Positions 56,568 through 64,000 are shown, numbered from the stretch's first letter. The stretch: DNA of 64,000 nucleotides from Bradyrhizobium diazoefficiens (GCF_016616885.1 NZ_CP067102.1:310001-374000), one strand, 5' to 3'. The notes: a model not told the origin generated them from the sequence alone. Translations and numbers: made by a program.

Positions 56568-58328
56568 ATGCTTCGCATCGTCCTCTTCCTTGTTCTGATT
56601 GCGCTCGCAGGCGCCGGCGCGGCCTGGGTTGCCGATCAGCCCGGCGATGTCGTGCTGACCTGGGGCGGTTTTAGGGCCTCACCGAGCATTCCGGTGTTCG
56701 TGCTCTGCCTCGGCATATTCGCCGTCCTGATCGTCTTGCTCTGGAGCACCCTGACCGTGATCTGGCGTATGCCCGGACGGATGCGCCGCCGCCGCCATGA
56801 CAAGCGTCATGCCCGTGGCCGTCACGCCATCACCCACGGCCTGCTCGCGATCGGCCATGGCGACACTGCGCTTGCCCGCCGTCACGCCGAAGCGGCGCGG
56901 CGGCACGCGCCGAACGATCCGCTCGCGCTTCTCCTGCACGCGCAATCGGCCCAGCTCGACGGCAATCGCGACGAGGCGCAGCGCGCTTTCCGCGCCATGG
57001 CCGAGCGCGAGGATACGCGGCTGCTCGGCCTGCGCGGCCTGTTCATCGAGGCGCAGCGCGCCGACGATGCGGTTGGCGCCGTGATGATCGCGGAGGAAGC
57101 GATCAAGCTGTCGCCATCCTCGACCTGGGCCTCGCATGCGGTGCTCGGCTTCCGCTGTGCGCGCGGCGACTGGAGCGGCGCGCTCGCGATCCTGGATTCG
57201 AACCTGTCTGCGGGCCTGATCGACAAGCAGGGCTACCGCCGGCAGCGCGGCGTGCTGCTGACGGCGCGCGCGCTGGAATTGGAGACGATGGACCGCGATG
57301 TCGCGCGCGAGAGCGTGATGGAAGCCGTCAAGCTCGCGCCGACCCTGGTGCCGGCGGCGGTGCTCGCCGCGAAATTCGAGAGTGAAGCGCATCAGGTGCG
57401 TCGCGCCATGAAGCTGGTCGAGGCCGCCTGGCTCGCCAATCCGCATCCCGATCTCGCCGACGCCTATGCGCATGTCAAACTCGGCGATGCCGCGCGCCAG
57501 CGCCTGCAGCGGGTCGAGACGCTCGCGGCGAAAACGCCGGCGGACAAGGCCGGCCATGTCGAGGGACAGCTTGCGATCGCGCGCGCCGCGATCGATGCCT
57601 CCGAGTTCGCCCGTGCGCGCGAAGTGCTGGCGCCCTATGTCAACGATCCGACCCAACGCGTGGCGCTGTTGATGGCCGAGCTCGAACGCACTGAGCACGG
57701 CGACGGCGGCCGTGCCCGTGCCTGGACCTTGCGTGCGGTGCGCGCCCGCCACGACCCGGCCTGGACCGCGGACGGCTATGTCAGCGACCGCTGGCGTCCA
57801 GTCTCCCCCGTTACCGGCCGGCTCGACGCCTTCCAGTGGCAGACGCCGGTAGCGAGCCTGCCTTCAGACAAGGGCACGACGATCGAGTCCTCGGCCTTCG
57901 AGGAAGCCATGCTTGCCGCCCCGCCGCCGAAGCGGGTGACGGCGGCCAGCGAGGCGCCGGCGGAACCGGCCGTGATCGCGCCGGTCCCGACCCCGGCCCC
58001 TGCTCCTCCGGCCGCGCAGGACAACGCGCCCCCGGCGGCCAAGGAAGAACCGGCGGTGACGCCCGCCGAGCCGGTCAAGCCGGCCTCTGAGGCCGCCGAA
58101 TCATCGCCGGTGGCGGCAACGCCGGTGTTCCGGACCCGTGCCGACCTCGGCAAGCCCACGCAGGCGCCGATCCAGACCGTTATCCCGATCATTCGCGCGC
58201 CGGATGATCCCGGTATCGATGATGACGGCCCGAGCGATGAATTTACGGAACAAATCGGTACGCCCAAGGCCCAGGCAAAGGCCCAGGCCGGCGGTTGGCG
58301 CGGATTCTGGTCCCGCTGGGGCGCGTGA
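56568..58328 (+). CDS. hemY: HemY-like TPR inner-membrane protein
   Basis: 586 residues. Two N-terminal membrane helices ('RIVLFLVLIALAGAGAAWV', 'IPVFVLCLGIFAVLIVLLW') are followed by the HemY N-terminal domain and TPR helices ('HGLLAIGHGDTALARRHAEA', 'PNDPLALLLHAQSAQLDG', 'ARGDWSGALAILDSN'). The last 150 residues are a Pro/Ala-rich, probably disordered tail. This HemY is the TPR protein linked to haem synthesis, not the protoporphyrinogen oxidase of the same name. It is the last gene of hemD / mitofilin-like / hemY. Confidence 0.92.
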   Translation: MLRIVLFLVLIALAGAGAAWVADQPGDVVLTWGGFRASPSIPVFVLCLGIFAVLIVLLWSTLTVIWRMPGRMRRRRHDKRHARGRHAITHGLLAIGHGDTALARRHAEAARRHAPNDPLALLLHAQSAQLDGNRDEAQRAFRAMAEREDTRLLGLRGLFIEAQRADDAVGAVMIAEEAIKLSPSSTWASHAVLGFRCARGDWSGALAILDSNLSAGLIDKQGYRRQRGVLLTARALELETMDRDVARESVMEAVKLAPTLVPAAVLAAKFESEAHQVRRAMKLVEAAWLANPHPDLADAYAHVKLGDAARQRLQRVETLAAKTPADKAGHVEGQLAIARAAIDASEFARAREVLAPYVNDPTQRVALLMAELERTEHGDGGRARAWTLRAVRARHDPAWTADGYVSDRWRPVSPVTGRLDAFQWQTPVASLPSDKGTTIESSAFEEAMLAAPPPKRVTAASEAPAEPAVIAPVPTPAPAPPAAQDNAPPAAKEEPAVTPAEPVKPASEAAESSPVAATPVFRTRADLGKPTQAPIQTVIPIIRAPDDPGIDDDGPSDEFTEQIGTPKAQAKAQAGGWRGFWSRWGA

Positions 58329-58427
58329 GCCGCATTTCGCCTGCCGCTTGTCCTTGCCAATTCGGGCCATGCCCGATATCACGAGCGCGCGTATCGGGGC
58401 CGGCATCGCCCGGGCCCCCCAGGGTTC

Positions 58428-58503
58428 GCCGCAATAGCTCAGCTGGTAGAGCACGTCATTCGTAATGACGGGGTCGGGGGTTCGAATCCCTCTTGCGGCA
58501 CCA
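58428..58503 (+). tRNA. tRNA-Thr (anticodon CGT), CCA encoded
   Basis: A 76-base cloverleaf: acceptor GCCGCAA with TTGCGGC, D-arm AGCTCAGCTGGTAGAGC, anticodon arm CGTCATTCGTAATGACG with CGT in the loop, T-arm GGGGGTTCGAATCCCTC, then A and CCA. The DNA downstream is accessory in character, so this tRNA may be the attachment site of an island that runs out of the window; no second copy of its 3' end was seen within the window. Confidence 0.97.
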
Positions 58504-58614
58504 CCTTGAAATAACAACAGAATTCGCTAATTTTGGGTGCCGTTGATTTCGGGTCATTTGCGCCTCGGGTCAGCGCCGGGTCAGCAGCAGTCACAAAATC
58601 CGCGCGGGCGAAAC

Positions 58615-58797
58615 TCAATCCGGAACGTCCACTCGCTTGCTGACCACCGCGAAGGCGTCCGTCGCGCGCGATAGCGTCGGCAGGCCATGGACGCGGAATC
58701 TGCTGCCGTCTTCCGAGACCCAATTGACGCGTGCGCGCTCGCCATCACGCCATTCAATGACGTCGTCAGGCGCCAGCTTGGGTATCGATCGGGTCAT
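58615..58797 (-). CDS. Small hypothetical protein (60 aa)
   Basis: 60 residues: 'DDVIEWRDGERARVNWVSED' and 'FRVHGLPTLSRATDAFAVVS' look like a compact beta-rich fold. Small proteins of this look are frequent in Bradyrhizobium accessory regions. Its start codon overlaps the stop of the next upstream frame by 4 bases, suggesting the two are translated together. No function is known. Confidence 0.55.
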   Translation of the reverse strand: MTRSIPKLAPDDVIEWRDGERARVNWVSEDGSRFRVHGLPTLSRATDAFAVVSKRVDVPD

Positions 58798-59006
58798 TTG
58801 TCTAACTCCGCCCTTCCGCCCCCGCCGATAAAACGCCGGCCTCGTGATCGCCGGCAGTTGATGGTGCCGTCTCTATTACTCACCCGACGCGCGAGGCTAG
58901 CTACGAGCCGCAGATATGCTGCCGGATTCTCTTCGCACAATTGCCTGATCGCCTGCCGACCATGTTTTTTAAGGACAGCAACGGCATTAGGTAGCAAACT
59001 CACCAA
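58794..59006 (-). CDS. Small hypothetical protein, DUF5681-tail-like (70 aa)
   Basis: 70 residues. 'VLKKHGRQAIRQLCEENPAAY' and 'LRLVASLARRV' resemble 'IAAIQRVARNDPSTFIRVAASLMP' in the DUF5681 protein at 62665-63117, that is, the C-terminal part of such phage-type proteins. It may be a truncated relic or a small free-standing relative. Its stop overlaps the start of the 60-residue frame downstream. Confidence 0.45.
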   Translation of the reverse strand: MVSLLPNAVAVLKKHGRQAIRQLCEENPAAYLRLVASLARRVSNRDGTINCRRSRGRRFIGGGGRAELDK

Positions 59007-59170
59007 GCCACGGCTGGCGATGACGCTGCCTGCCTCGCTACCATCCGTGCAGGCACCTGCACGGAGAGCGAAAATGACTGAAATTGGTGGTTAGCGGATT
59101 GGTAAGGCGTCGCGCTGAATTGGCCGGGGATATATAGAGCGGATGCACGAAGGGTTGCGGAAGATGGTCT

Positions 59171-59513
59171 TTGGACCTAGAGGCTCTGGATGCCACCATC
59201 GTCCAATTCGATCCAGATTTTCAGGTCGAGACCATCAAGCCAAAGGCTTTCCGGCCACCCAAGGATTGGAGCAACCGGGGGCCAGATGTCCCGGATCGTT
59301 CTCAGCATCCTCCGCCAAGCCGCAGAGCCGCTTACCAGTCGCGATATCGCCTTGGAGCTTCTGGTGGAGCGAGCCTTGGACAAGCACGATCAGCGGCTTT
59401 TGCGGATCATGTCTAAGCGGGTTGGCGTGGCGCTCCGAACCCAGCGCGAAAACGGCGTTGTCCGGTGCGAACAGGGGCCGGGGCAGTACATGCTTTGGGA
59501 AATTGCTCGATAG
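59171..59513 (+). pseudogene. Small rhizobial hypothetical gene broken by a one-base frameshift
   Basis: The first part, from TTG 59171, reads 'LDATIVQFDPDFQVETIKPK'; the second, in another frame, reads 'MSRIVLSILRQAAEPLTSRD' to 'GVVRCEQGPGQYMLWEIAR'. Together they match the layout of a common small rhizobial family of about 110-115 residues. The frames join if one G is removed from the GGGGG at 59277-59281, giving 'NRGQMSR'. The second part resembles a winged-helix domain. Either a real frameshift or a homopolymer read error. Confidence 0.7.
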
Positions 59514-59620
59514 CGGCCTGCAAACGGGAACCTTCCTTAATAATTCCGATTGACAATGCCTCGCGGGTCGCCACTTATGGTGCCTGCTTATCCGCTACGC
59601 CCGTAGGCGGGCTACGTATC

Positions 59621-59654
59621 AAACCCCTGCGGCCTAGCCGTGGGGGTTTTTATT
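59621..59654 (+). terminator. Terminator-like hairpin before the NYN gene
   Basis: AAACCCC pairs with GGGGGTTT and, inside it, CGGC with GCCG around CTA; TTTTTATTTT follows. It would end transcription of the frameshifted gene, or attenuate transcription into the NYN gene, whose start codon follows at once. Confidence 0.75.
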
Positions 59655-60233
59655 TTGAAAGTGGCTGTGCTGATCGACGGCGGGCACCTGCGTGTCCAAG
59701 CCCGAAGGGGCGGCCATAAGTATATACCTGATTTCATTGAGAAAGTTGCTCATGCTTGCGTCCATGAGCAGGAAACTTTGCTTCGCGTCCTGTATTATGA
59801 CTGCCCGCCGTTCAATGGCGAAGTGAAACTCCCAGTATCTGGCAAAATGACCGCATTTTCCGGGTCTGACAAATGGCTCAACGACCTCGCAGCTAAGGAC
59901 CTTTTTGCCATTAGAAAAGGCGTTCTGAAATTTCGAGGCTTCAAGCCGAAGAAAATCCCTGTAGCCGCTGCCGAACTTAAGGACGAGGATTTTAGCCCCG
60001 ACTTCGAGCAGAAGGGCGTGGATATGCGGATCGGCTTGGACATGGCGAATTTCGCGGCCGACCGCACTGTCGATAGAATCATCCTCGTGACCGGAGACAC
60101 GGATTGTGTGCCGGCCATGAAGAATTGTCGCATCAGGGGACTGCAAGTCATCTTGGCTTCTATGCCGGATCATCGAGTTGCCCCCGAATTACTGTGGCAT
60201 GCAGACTTTGAGCGAGCGGTGGGTTGGCCCTAA
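59655..60233 (+). CDS. NYN-domain (PIN-like) putative RNase
   Basis: 192 residues of the NYN/LabA-like family. The start 'KVAVLIDGGHLRV' holds the first acidic residue, 'VDMRIGLDMANFA' the middle ones, and 'IILVTGDTDCVPAMKNCRIRG' the last Asp pair, so the metal-binding site is complete. NYN proteins are predicted metal-dependent RNases, often of mobile or defence regions. TTG 59655 is used because the GTG at 59640 lies inside the terminator hairpin; GTG 59661 is an alternative. A PemK/MazF-like gene follows in the same direction after 71 bases. Confidence 0.83.
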   Translation: MKVAVLIDGGHLRVQARRGGHKYIPDFIEKVAHACVHEQETLLRVLYYDCPPFNGEVKLPVSGKMTAFSGSDKWLNDLAAKDLFAIRKGVLKFRGFKPKKIPVAAAELKDEDFSPDFEQKGVDMRIGLDMANFAADRTVDRIILVTGDTDCVPAMKNCRIRGLQVILASMPDHRVAPELLWHADFERAVGWP

Positions 60234-60304
60234 AGGCCTTCAATTAGGTTGAGTAGTGGGAACTTCTGGTTTCTACCTGCGCGTCGAAGCGCTAACTACC
60301 TTGT

Positions 60305-60712
60305 ATGGGAATCAAGTTTCCGGTCGGCGTTGGAACGATATTGCTTTGCGACTATAGCCGTGGGGGCTTCCAGCCTCCGGAGATGATCAAGAAGCGACCA
60401 GCTGTGGTCATTTCCCCGCGCCTTCCTTATCGCGATGGTCTATGCACCGTGATCGCTCTCTCTCAAGACGAGCCAGAGCGAGAATTACCCTATGTTGCTC
60501 GGGTCGAATTTTCCGAACCCCTCCCACACCCGTTCCCTTACAAAGTGTTTTGGGCCAAGTGTGACATGATAGCTACGGTCTCTTTTGAGAGACTCGATCT
60601 GTTTCATACCAGCCGCGATCAGGGCGGTATGCGTAAGTATCTTCACCCAAAAATGGTTGCCGAAGACATTGCGCGTGTGCGTGCTTGCGTGCTCAAGGCC
60701 ATTGGCATGTAA
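60305..60712 (+). CDS. PemK/MazF-family toxin-like protein
   Basis: 135 residues. 'VGTILLCDYSRGGFQPPEMI' followed by 'KKRPAVVISPRLPYRDGLCTVIALS' is the PemK/MazF barrel signature (G-x-I-x-x-x-D-Y, then R-P-x-x-V-x-S). MazF-type toxins are sequence-specific mRNA endonucleases. No antitoxin-sized gene is adjacent: upstream is the NYN gene, downstream is a terminator. It is either an orphan, a tamed regulator, or depends on an antitoxin elsewhere. ATG 60305. Confidence 0.83.
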   Translation: MGIKFPVGVGTILLCDYSRGGFQPPEMIKKRPAVVISPRLPYRDGLCTVIALSQDEPERELPYVARVEFSEPLPHPFPYKVFWAKCDMIATVSFERLDLFHTSRDQGGMRKYLHPKMVAEDIARVRACVLKAIGM

Positions 60713-60841
60713 CTTGACATTAACCAGCAAATACCAACATTAGATTCGATTGCTCGCGAGCGCAGGCGCTGCCTATGGCTATACTTAGTGGCATTGGGTT
60801 CGACTCCCAAGCACGTTGAGCCTCAAGACCCGAAAGGGCAA

Positions 60842-60885
60842 CCCTGCCTAGGCGATAACAAGCCCCGGCAGGGCCTTTTCGTTTT
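60842..60885 (+). terminator. Intrinsic terminator downstream of the PemK/MazF-like gene
   Basis: CCCTGCC (60842-60848) pairs with GGCAGGG (60867-60873) and is followed by CCTTTTCGTTTT. Just upstream CCCGAAAGGG forms a small extra hairpin. Together they suggest the end of a transcript, either of the toxin-like gene or of a short RNA between 60720 and 60885. Confidence 0.75.
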
Positions 60886-60893
60886 AGGGCCCA

Positions 60894-61190
60894 TCAAATC
60901 TTTGCCGATCGCTGCCGGTAGCCCTTCCACTCGCGCGAAACCGGGTGCTGCAAAGCAGCGTCGCAGGTCATCAGATACTGCTCGCCGTTGCTAATACGGC
61001 GGTTGTTTTCCCGCCAAGCCATTTCGCTCGCGTAGGCCGCTAGATAGGGACCGGCAACGTGGTGATGGATGCCGATCTCGGCACGGCGCAGGCGAGAGAA
61101 AAAGACTCCGCTTGGTTGGTGCAGGTCCTCGCTGTCTGAATAGGCTTCGCTGTGGTTGATCCGCTTTGTCAGGAAGATTAGCTGGTCGCT
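60894..61190 (-). pseudogene. IS1595-family (ISXO2-like) transposase remnant
   Basis: About 90 C-terminal residues of an ISXO2-like transposase remain: 'INHSEAYSDSED', 'FFSRLRRAEIGIHHHVAGPY', 'YASEMAWRENNRRISNGEQ' and 'HPVSREWKGY'. The N-terminal two-thirds with the catalytic residues is absent; the open frame upstream is Ala-rich and unrelated. It is a dead relic showing past insertion here. Confidence 0.85.
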
Positions 61191-61317
61191 AAAGGGCCAG
61201 CCGCCAATTGGACACGGGGCGGCAGCGGCAGCCCCTGCGGCGGCGGCCATCGTCCCCGATGTCATGCAGGTCGCGCCAACCCTCCCTTTCCCCATTCCTA
61301 TGTGGCAGCGCGGTGGA

Positions 61318-61683
61318 TCAGTCTCGCGGTCGGTAGGTGATGAGGCGTGGCGCACCCCGCTCAGGAGCGGTCTCGGCGGCGGGCAAGTCCATCGGGCGCT
61401 CGCGGTCGCCGCGCAGCGTTCGCACAAAGCGCCAGTAGCCAAATCCAAAAAGTCCCACAACAACTAGACCCAAGGGATGAGCTACGGCAGCAGCGACTGC
61501 GCCGACAACCACAAAGGTAACGAACAGCGGGAGGTAGACGAAAAAGATCAGCAGCCAACCCACCCAATTAAAGAGAAACCCGTGATTCGGCTCCGGGTAA
61601 GCGATGGCCAAAAGCGGTGACGCCGCGAGCAGTGTGCCAACGGTCAATCGGGCGAGGAAGGTCGTCAGGGTGATGGGTGTCAT
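61318..61683 (-). CDS. Small hypothetical membrane protein
   Basis: 121 residues with three hydrophobic stretches ('LTVGTLLAASPLLAIAY', 'WVGWLLIFFVYLPLFVTFVV', 'AHPLGLVVVGLFGFGYW') and a charged C-terminal tail. No family is recognised. ATG 61683 with a weak GGAGG 5-9 bases upstream. Confidence 0.6.
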   Translation of the reverse strand: MTPITLTTFLARLTVGTLLAASPLLAIAYPEPNHGFLFNWVGWLLIFFVYLPLFVTFVVVGAVAAAVAHPLGLVVVGLFGFGYWRFVRTLRGDRERPMDLPAAETAPERGAPRLITYRPRD

Positions 61684-62061
61684 GATGTGCCTCCAAACGT
61701 CGCATTAAAATGCGGTTCGGCTTGCCGTCTGGCCGCGCGGCACAGTGATCGAGTGCTGCGATCAGCAGCTAGAGCGCGTTTACCGCATTGCCTGAGGGGC
61801 TGCACTCTTCCCGATGGGGACCGAGGGGTCACCACCGTGGCATTCATAGACATTTCTCGATGCGACCTAATCTAGCAAATGCGCCAGCCGCAATTGCGGC
61901 AAACCGCGACAGCCCCGGCGGAATTCCGTAGACTGTAGCCGGAAGAGCACACCGAATGCGATTTCAGTTTGGCGTTAAGGGCTTCAAGGCAGATCCGCGC
62001 AATGGCCGCCTCGATCGCCGCGTCGTCGTTGCTGATCTTCCGCGAGGACGCAGGACGATTC
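61684..62061. other. 378-base gap in the accessory region, no gene recognised
   Basis: The frames here are short and show no domain. It separates the small membrane protein gene from the end of the phage-type operon. Confidence 0.45.
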
Positions 62062-62391
62062 TCATTTCGATCCGGTCTCTCGTTCGGCTTTGATGGCGCG
62101 ATAACCCCGCTGGCAGAGGACCGAAACCGCAGCTTCGATGGCCCGGTAGTCGTTGCGCTGATCCTCCGCGAGCACGCCGATTTTCACAAAAGCGTCGAGC
62201 GTCTGATCGGCGTGCGAGATCACAATGCGCAAACAGCGAGCGCCATTCCGCTGACGCTGGCGATGACGACGCTGACAGTCGCGAACAATCATCCGGTGGT
62301 GCGCGAGGCGCTGCATGTCCTTATCAGAGATGTGCGGAATATCAGGTAGCCTCTCTAGCCGCCTCTGGAGCGCTTTCTGCTTCCTGTTCAT
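62062..62391 (-). CDS. Hypothetical basic protein (109 aa), phage-type operon
   Basis: 109 residues, strongly basic N-terminal half ('NRKQKALQRRLERLPDIPHI', 'IVRDCQRRHRQRQRNG') and a helical C-terminal half ('AIEAAVSVLCQRGYRAIKA'). The ATG overlaps the stop of the upstream 100-residue gene by 4 bases, so it belongs to that operon. Charge suggests nucleic-acid binding, without proof. Confidence 0.55.
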   Translation of the reverse strand: MNRKQKALQRRLERLPDIPHISDKDMQRLAHHRMIVRDCQRRHRQRQRNGARCLRIVISHADQTLDAFVKIGVLAEDQRNDYRAIEAAVSVLCQRGYRAIKAERETGSK

Positions 62392-62690
62392 TTGCGTTGC
62401 GACCGGCTGGGCGGTTTCGCCTTCAGGCCGCGCCGCAGCTTCCGCAAGTGATCGGCCACGGCGACATAGCCGAGCGCCCGCAGCAACGGCTCTGCTTCCT
62501 CAACCCACTCGCGGTGAGGCTTCGCTTCCATGACGAACCGTTCAACGACCGCGACCTCATCCCAACTCCGCTCGCGCGACACCGCGACCAGATATCCGAT
62601 CAACTCTGCGAGCGTCATGATCCCAGAAAGATCATAACCATCACGCTGATCGTGCTGCTCAGCATCAGTGATGATCGGTATCATCGACAT
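62388..62690 (-). CDS. Hypothetical helical protein (100 aa), phage-type operon
   Basis: 100 residues, mostly helical: 'GIMTLAELIGYLVAVSRERSW', here split, and 'WVEEAEPLLRALGYVAVADH'. It overlaps the DUF5681 gene upstream by 26 bases and the 109-residue gene downstream by 4. No family recognised. Confidence 0.6.
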   Translation of the reverse strand: MSMIPIITDAEQHDQRDGYDLSGIMTLAELIGYLVAVSRERSWDEVAVVERFVMEAKPHREWVEEAEPLLRALGYVAVADHLRKLRRGLKAKPPSRSQRK

Positions 62691-63117
62691 CGATCGCTTT
62701 CATGCGTCGGCGGCTAGATGGCGGCAACTCGTTGCCCAACAGCTCGACAGCCTGCCTGAAGTTCGCGACAAAAGTCGTGGCATCAACATCGAGCGTGGCA
62801 TTGACGTTAATATCTTTGGGCATCAGGCTCGCGGCGACGCGGATAAACGTGGAGGGATCATTGCGCGCGACACGCTGGATCGCGGCGATTCCTTCGGTTT
62901 CCCAGATGGTATGGAAATCCGAAATGAAGGCTTCGGTCAACCGTCGCCGCCGCCCACCGTTGGGATTGCCGCTCTCACCCGGCTTCCATGGCCTCGGGTG
63001 CAAATTAGGATAACCGGGGACTGGGCCGGGCTCACGCGGCTTCGGCTCAGGGCGCAGCGAAGACGATGCTGTAGACCTTCTCTCGCTTAGAGGCCCGGCC
63101 GTGACGACACTGGGCAC
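62665..63117 (-). CDS. DUF5681-domain protein (phage-associated)
   Basis: 150 residues with the DUF5681 signature 'WKPGESGNPNGGRRRRLTEA' near residue 44 and 'IAAIQRVARNDPSTFIRVAA' near 86. DUF5681 proteins occur in prophages, often near terminase genes, and may bind DNA. The frame opens at GTG 63117. First gene of a three-gene overlapping operon. Confidence 0.75.
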   Translation of the reverse strand: MPSVVTAGPLSERRSTASSSLRPEPKPREPGPVPGYPNLHPRPWKPGESGNPNGGRRRRLTEAFISDFHTIWETEGIAAIQRVARNDPSTFIRVAASLMPKDINVNATLDVDATTFVANFRQAVELLGNELPPSSRRRMKAIDVDDTDHH

Positions 63118-63641
63118 GCTCCAGTCTGATCAAATCCTCAGCGGTCAACGGATGGAGGGGAACCTCAATCGCATCTGTGCAAAAAAGGCCGGTTAAAATT
63201 CATCGACACTTTTAGCGACGTGTTGCGCGTACAGCACAGCGACACCGGTTCCACAACTTGAAACTGCATAACTCATTGACCGTTTCCGGATGAGTCACCT
63301 AGCGTTGCTGCCTGTGTCCCGGGTTTCTGACCAGCCGATCAGCGATCTAGTTGAGCGCGCCGACGTCCGGGTGATGAATAGGAATGGGGGCTCCCTATGC
63401 GCGAATGCGCCGGAGCTTTGCCTTGGCTCACGCCGGGCAAGGGGAATGCGGAATGCGTGCGACTGAACTCCAGGCGCGCCATACAAACGGGAACCTTTCC
63501 TCTCCAGTCCAGAACTGAGACGACGTGCCCGGTGACGCCGTGAGCGGCACCCTGCGTCTTGCGGCCAGGCGGTCTTGCTCCTTTGCCGAACATTGGATCA
63601 TTGGCAGCGCGCACTGCGGATATCAGCTTCGCCGGCGCTTG
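63118..63641. other. 524-base gap without a recognised gene
   Basis: Frames of up to about 118 residues exist on the minus strand (63339-63695) but show no domain and overlap the autotransporter start. The region should hold the promoters of the DUF5681 operon and the autotransporter. Confidence 0.45.
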
Positions 63642-64000
63642 ATGAGGGTTTTGCGACAAGCGCACCGCACACTGGGCCTGAAACGCGACCGGCAAGGACT
63701 TGGCGCGATCGGAATTGGCCGTATCGCCGTATGCGGCGGACTGCTGCTGGTCGGTCTGGCCGCCGGACCGGCCGGCGCCGCGGATCGCTTTTGGGATCCG
63801 AGCGGCACGACCGCAGGGCGCGGCGGCGCCGGAGCGTGGGATACGACGTCGTTATTCTGGAGTCCGAACGGCGACGGCGTCAGCGGCCCCTACACGACAT
63901 GGAACAATGCGTCAGTCGACCGCGCCTTCCTTGGTGGCGCCGCGGGCGGCATCGTTACCCTCAACACGGCCATCACCGCAAACAGCCTCGTCTTTGAAAC
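63642..64000 (+). CDS. Autotransporter outer-membrane protein (partial, N-terminus only)
   Basis: The first 119 residues of a protein that runs off the right edge. A long signal region contains 'RIAVCGGLLLVGLAAGPAGA', typical of autotransporters. The passenger starts 'WDPSGTTAGRGGAGAWDTTS' and 'GGIVTLNTAITANSLVFE', the repeat type seen in passenger-associated (PATR) regions of large rhizobial autotransporters. The beta-barrel would be outside the window. ATG 63642. Confidence 0.78.
   Translation, partial: MRVLRQAHRTLGLKRDRQGLGAIGIGRIAVCGGLLLVGLAAGPAGAADRFWDPSGTTAGRGGAGAWDTTSLFWSPNGDGVSGPYTTWNNASVDRAFLGGAAGGIVTLNTAITANSLVFE

Noticed and set aside
60794..60810. A tRNA, suggested by a perfect T-arm-like hairpin
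   Set aside because: No matching acceptor strand, D-arm or anticodon arm is found around it.
63339..63695. A 118-residue minus-strand frame near the right edge
   Set aside because: No domain signature and it overlaps the start of the autotransporter gene.

Overview
The window reads as chromosome of a high-GC alphaproteobacterium, most likely Bradyrhizobium or a close relative. This rests on gene content and protein character (two glnK-amtB pairs, the hemD / mitofilin-like / hemY block, a UMF1-type MFS carrier, a DUF2239 protein, several families of intergenic palindromes). No database search was run. About 58 kb is ordinary chromosome; the last 5.5 kb is accessory DNA starting at a tRNA-Thr.

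Layout. 1-8.3 kb: partial aminotransferase, GFA-family protein, glnK-amtB (sigma-54-like promoter, terminator), a ClpP-like protease, an ArsR/SRPBCC pair with a palindromic operator, a second glnK-amtB pair and a GYF-domain membrane protein. 8.3-13 kb: acyl-CoA thioesterase, ubiquinone-type hydroxylase, Trm112-like protein, a TetR gene divergent from a small membrane protein with two palindromic operators, a PepSY protein and a b-type cytochrome. 13-15.6 kb: an MHYT-PAS-GGDEF-EAL gene cut by an in-frame TAG. 15.6-19.4 kb: a porin, FMN-binding protein, ApbE and membrane protein, bracketed by 62-bp direct repeats of the 3' end of the neighbouring LON-domain gene. 20-24 kb: thioredoxin-TPR protein, then tRNA-Gly carrying a 2.5-kb mini-island with a DarT/DarG-like ADP-ribosylation pair between perfect 75-bp repeats. 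24-35 kb: epimerase, PQQ-type dehydrogenase plus cytochrome c, ketopantoate reductase, HCCA isomerase, a MATE protein apparently missing an internal segment, DUF2239, GST, gamma-glutamyltransferase and MFS carrier. 35.3-36.8 kb: an IS110-family element inserted in a palindromic repeat, with sequence evidence for a bridge RNA. 36.9-46 kb: purH, heparinase-like protein, RsmB-type methyltransferase, SDHAF4-like protein, nuclease, L,D-transpeptidase and acetyl-CoA synthetase. 46-51.8 kb: topoisomerase IB, an SRPBCC/adenylate cyclase pair bracketed by a repeat of the topoisomerase 3' end, and a three-gene membrane AAA+/TPR operon. 51.8-58.5 kb: EVE protein, gpsA, tsaD, hemD, mitofilin-like, hemY and tRNA-Thr. 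58.5-64 kb: small hypotheticals, a frameshifted gene, NYN RNase-like and PemK/MazF-like genes, an IS1595 remnant, a DUF5681 phage-type operon and the start of an autotransporter.

Main points of interest. (1) The DarT/DarG-like pair has its genes in the reverse of the usual order, the toxin-like protein has an extra C-terminal domain, and the pair sits in an integrase-less tRNA cassette. (2) The IS110 element has a non-coding end that contains a GC-stemmed loop copying its insertion site and a second segment copying its own far end, as expected of a bridge RNA. (3) Three separate modules are flanked by direct repeats of a neighbouring gene's 3' end and none encodes a recombinase. (4) Three genes look newly damaged: the MHYT-GGDEF-EAL amber, the MATE deletion, and a one-base frameshift at 59.28 kb.

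Limits. Functions are assigned from motifs and family memory. Start codons were chosen by ribosome-binding sites and expected N-termini, and several remain uncertain.
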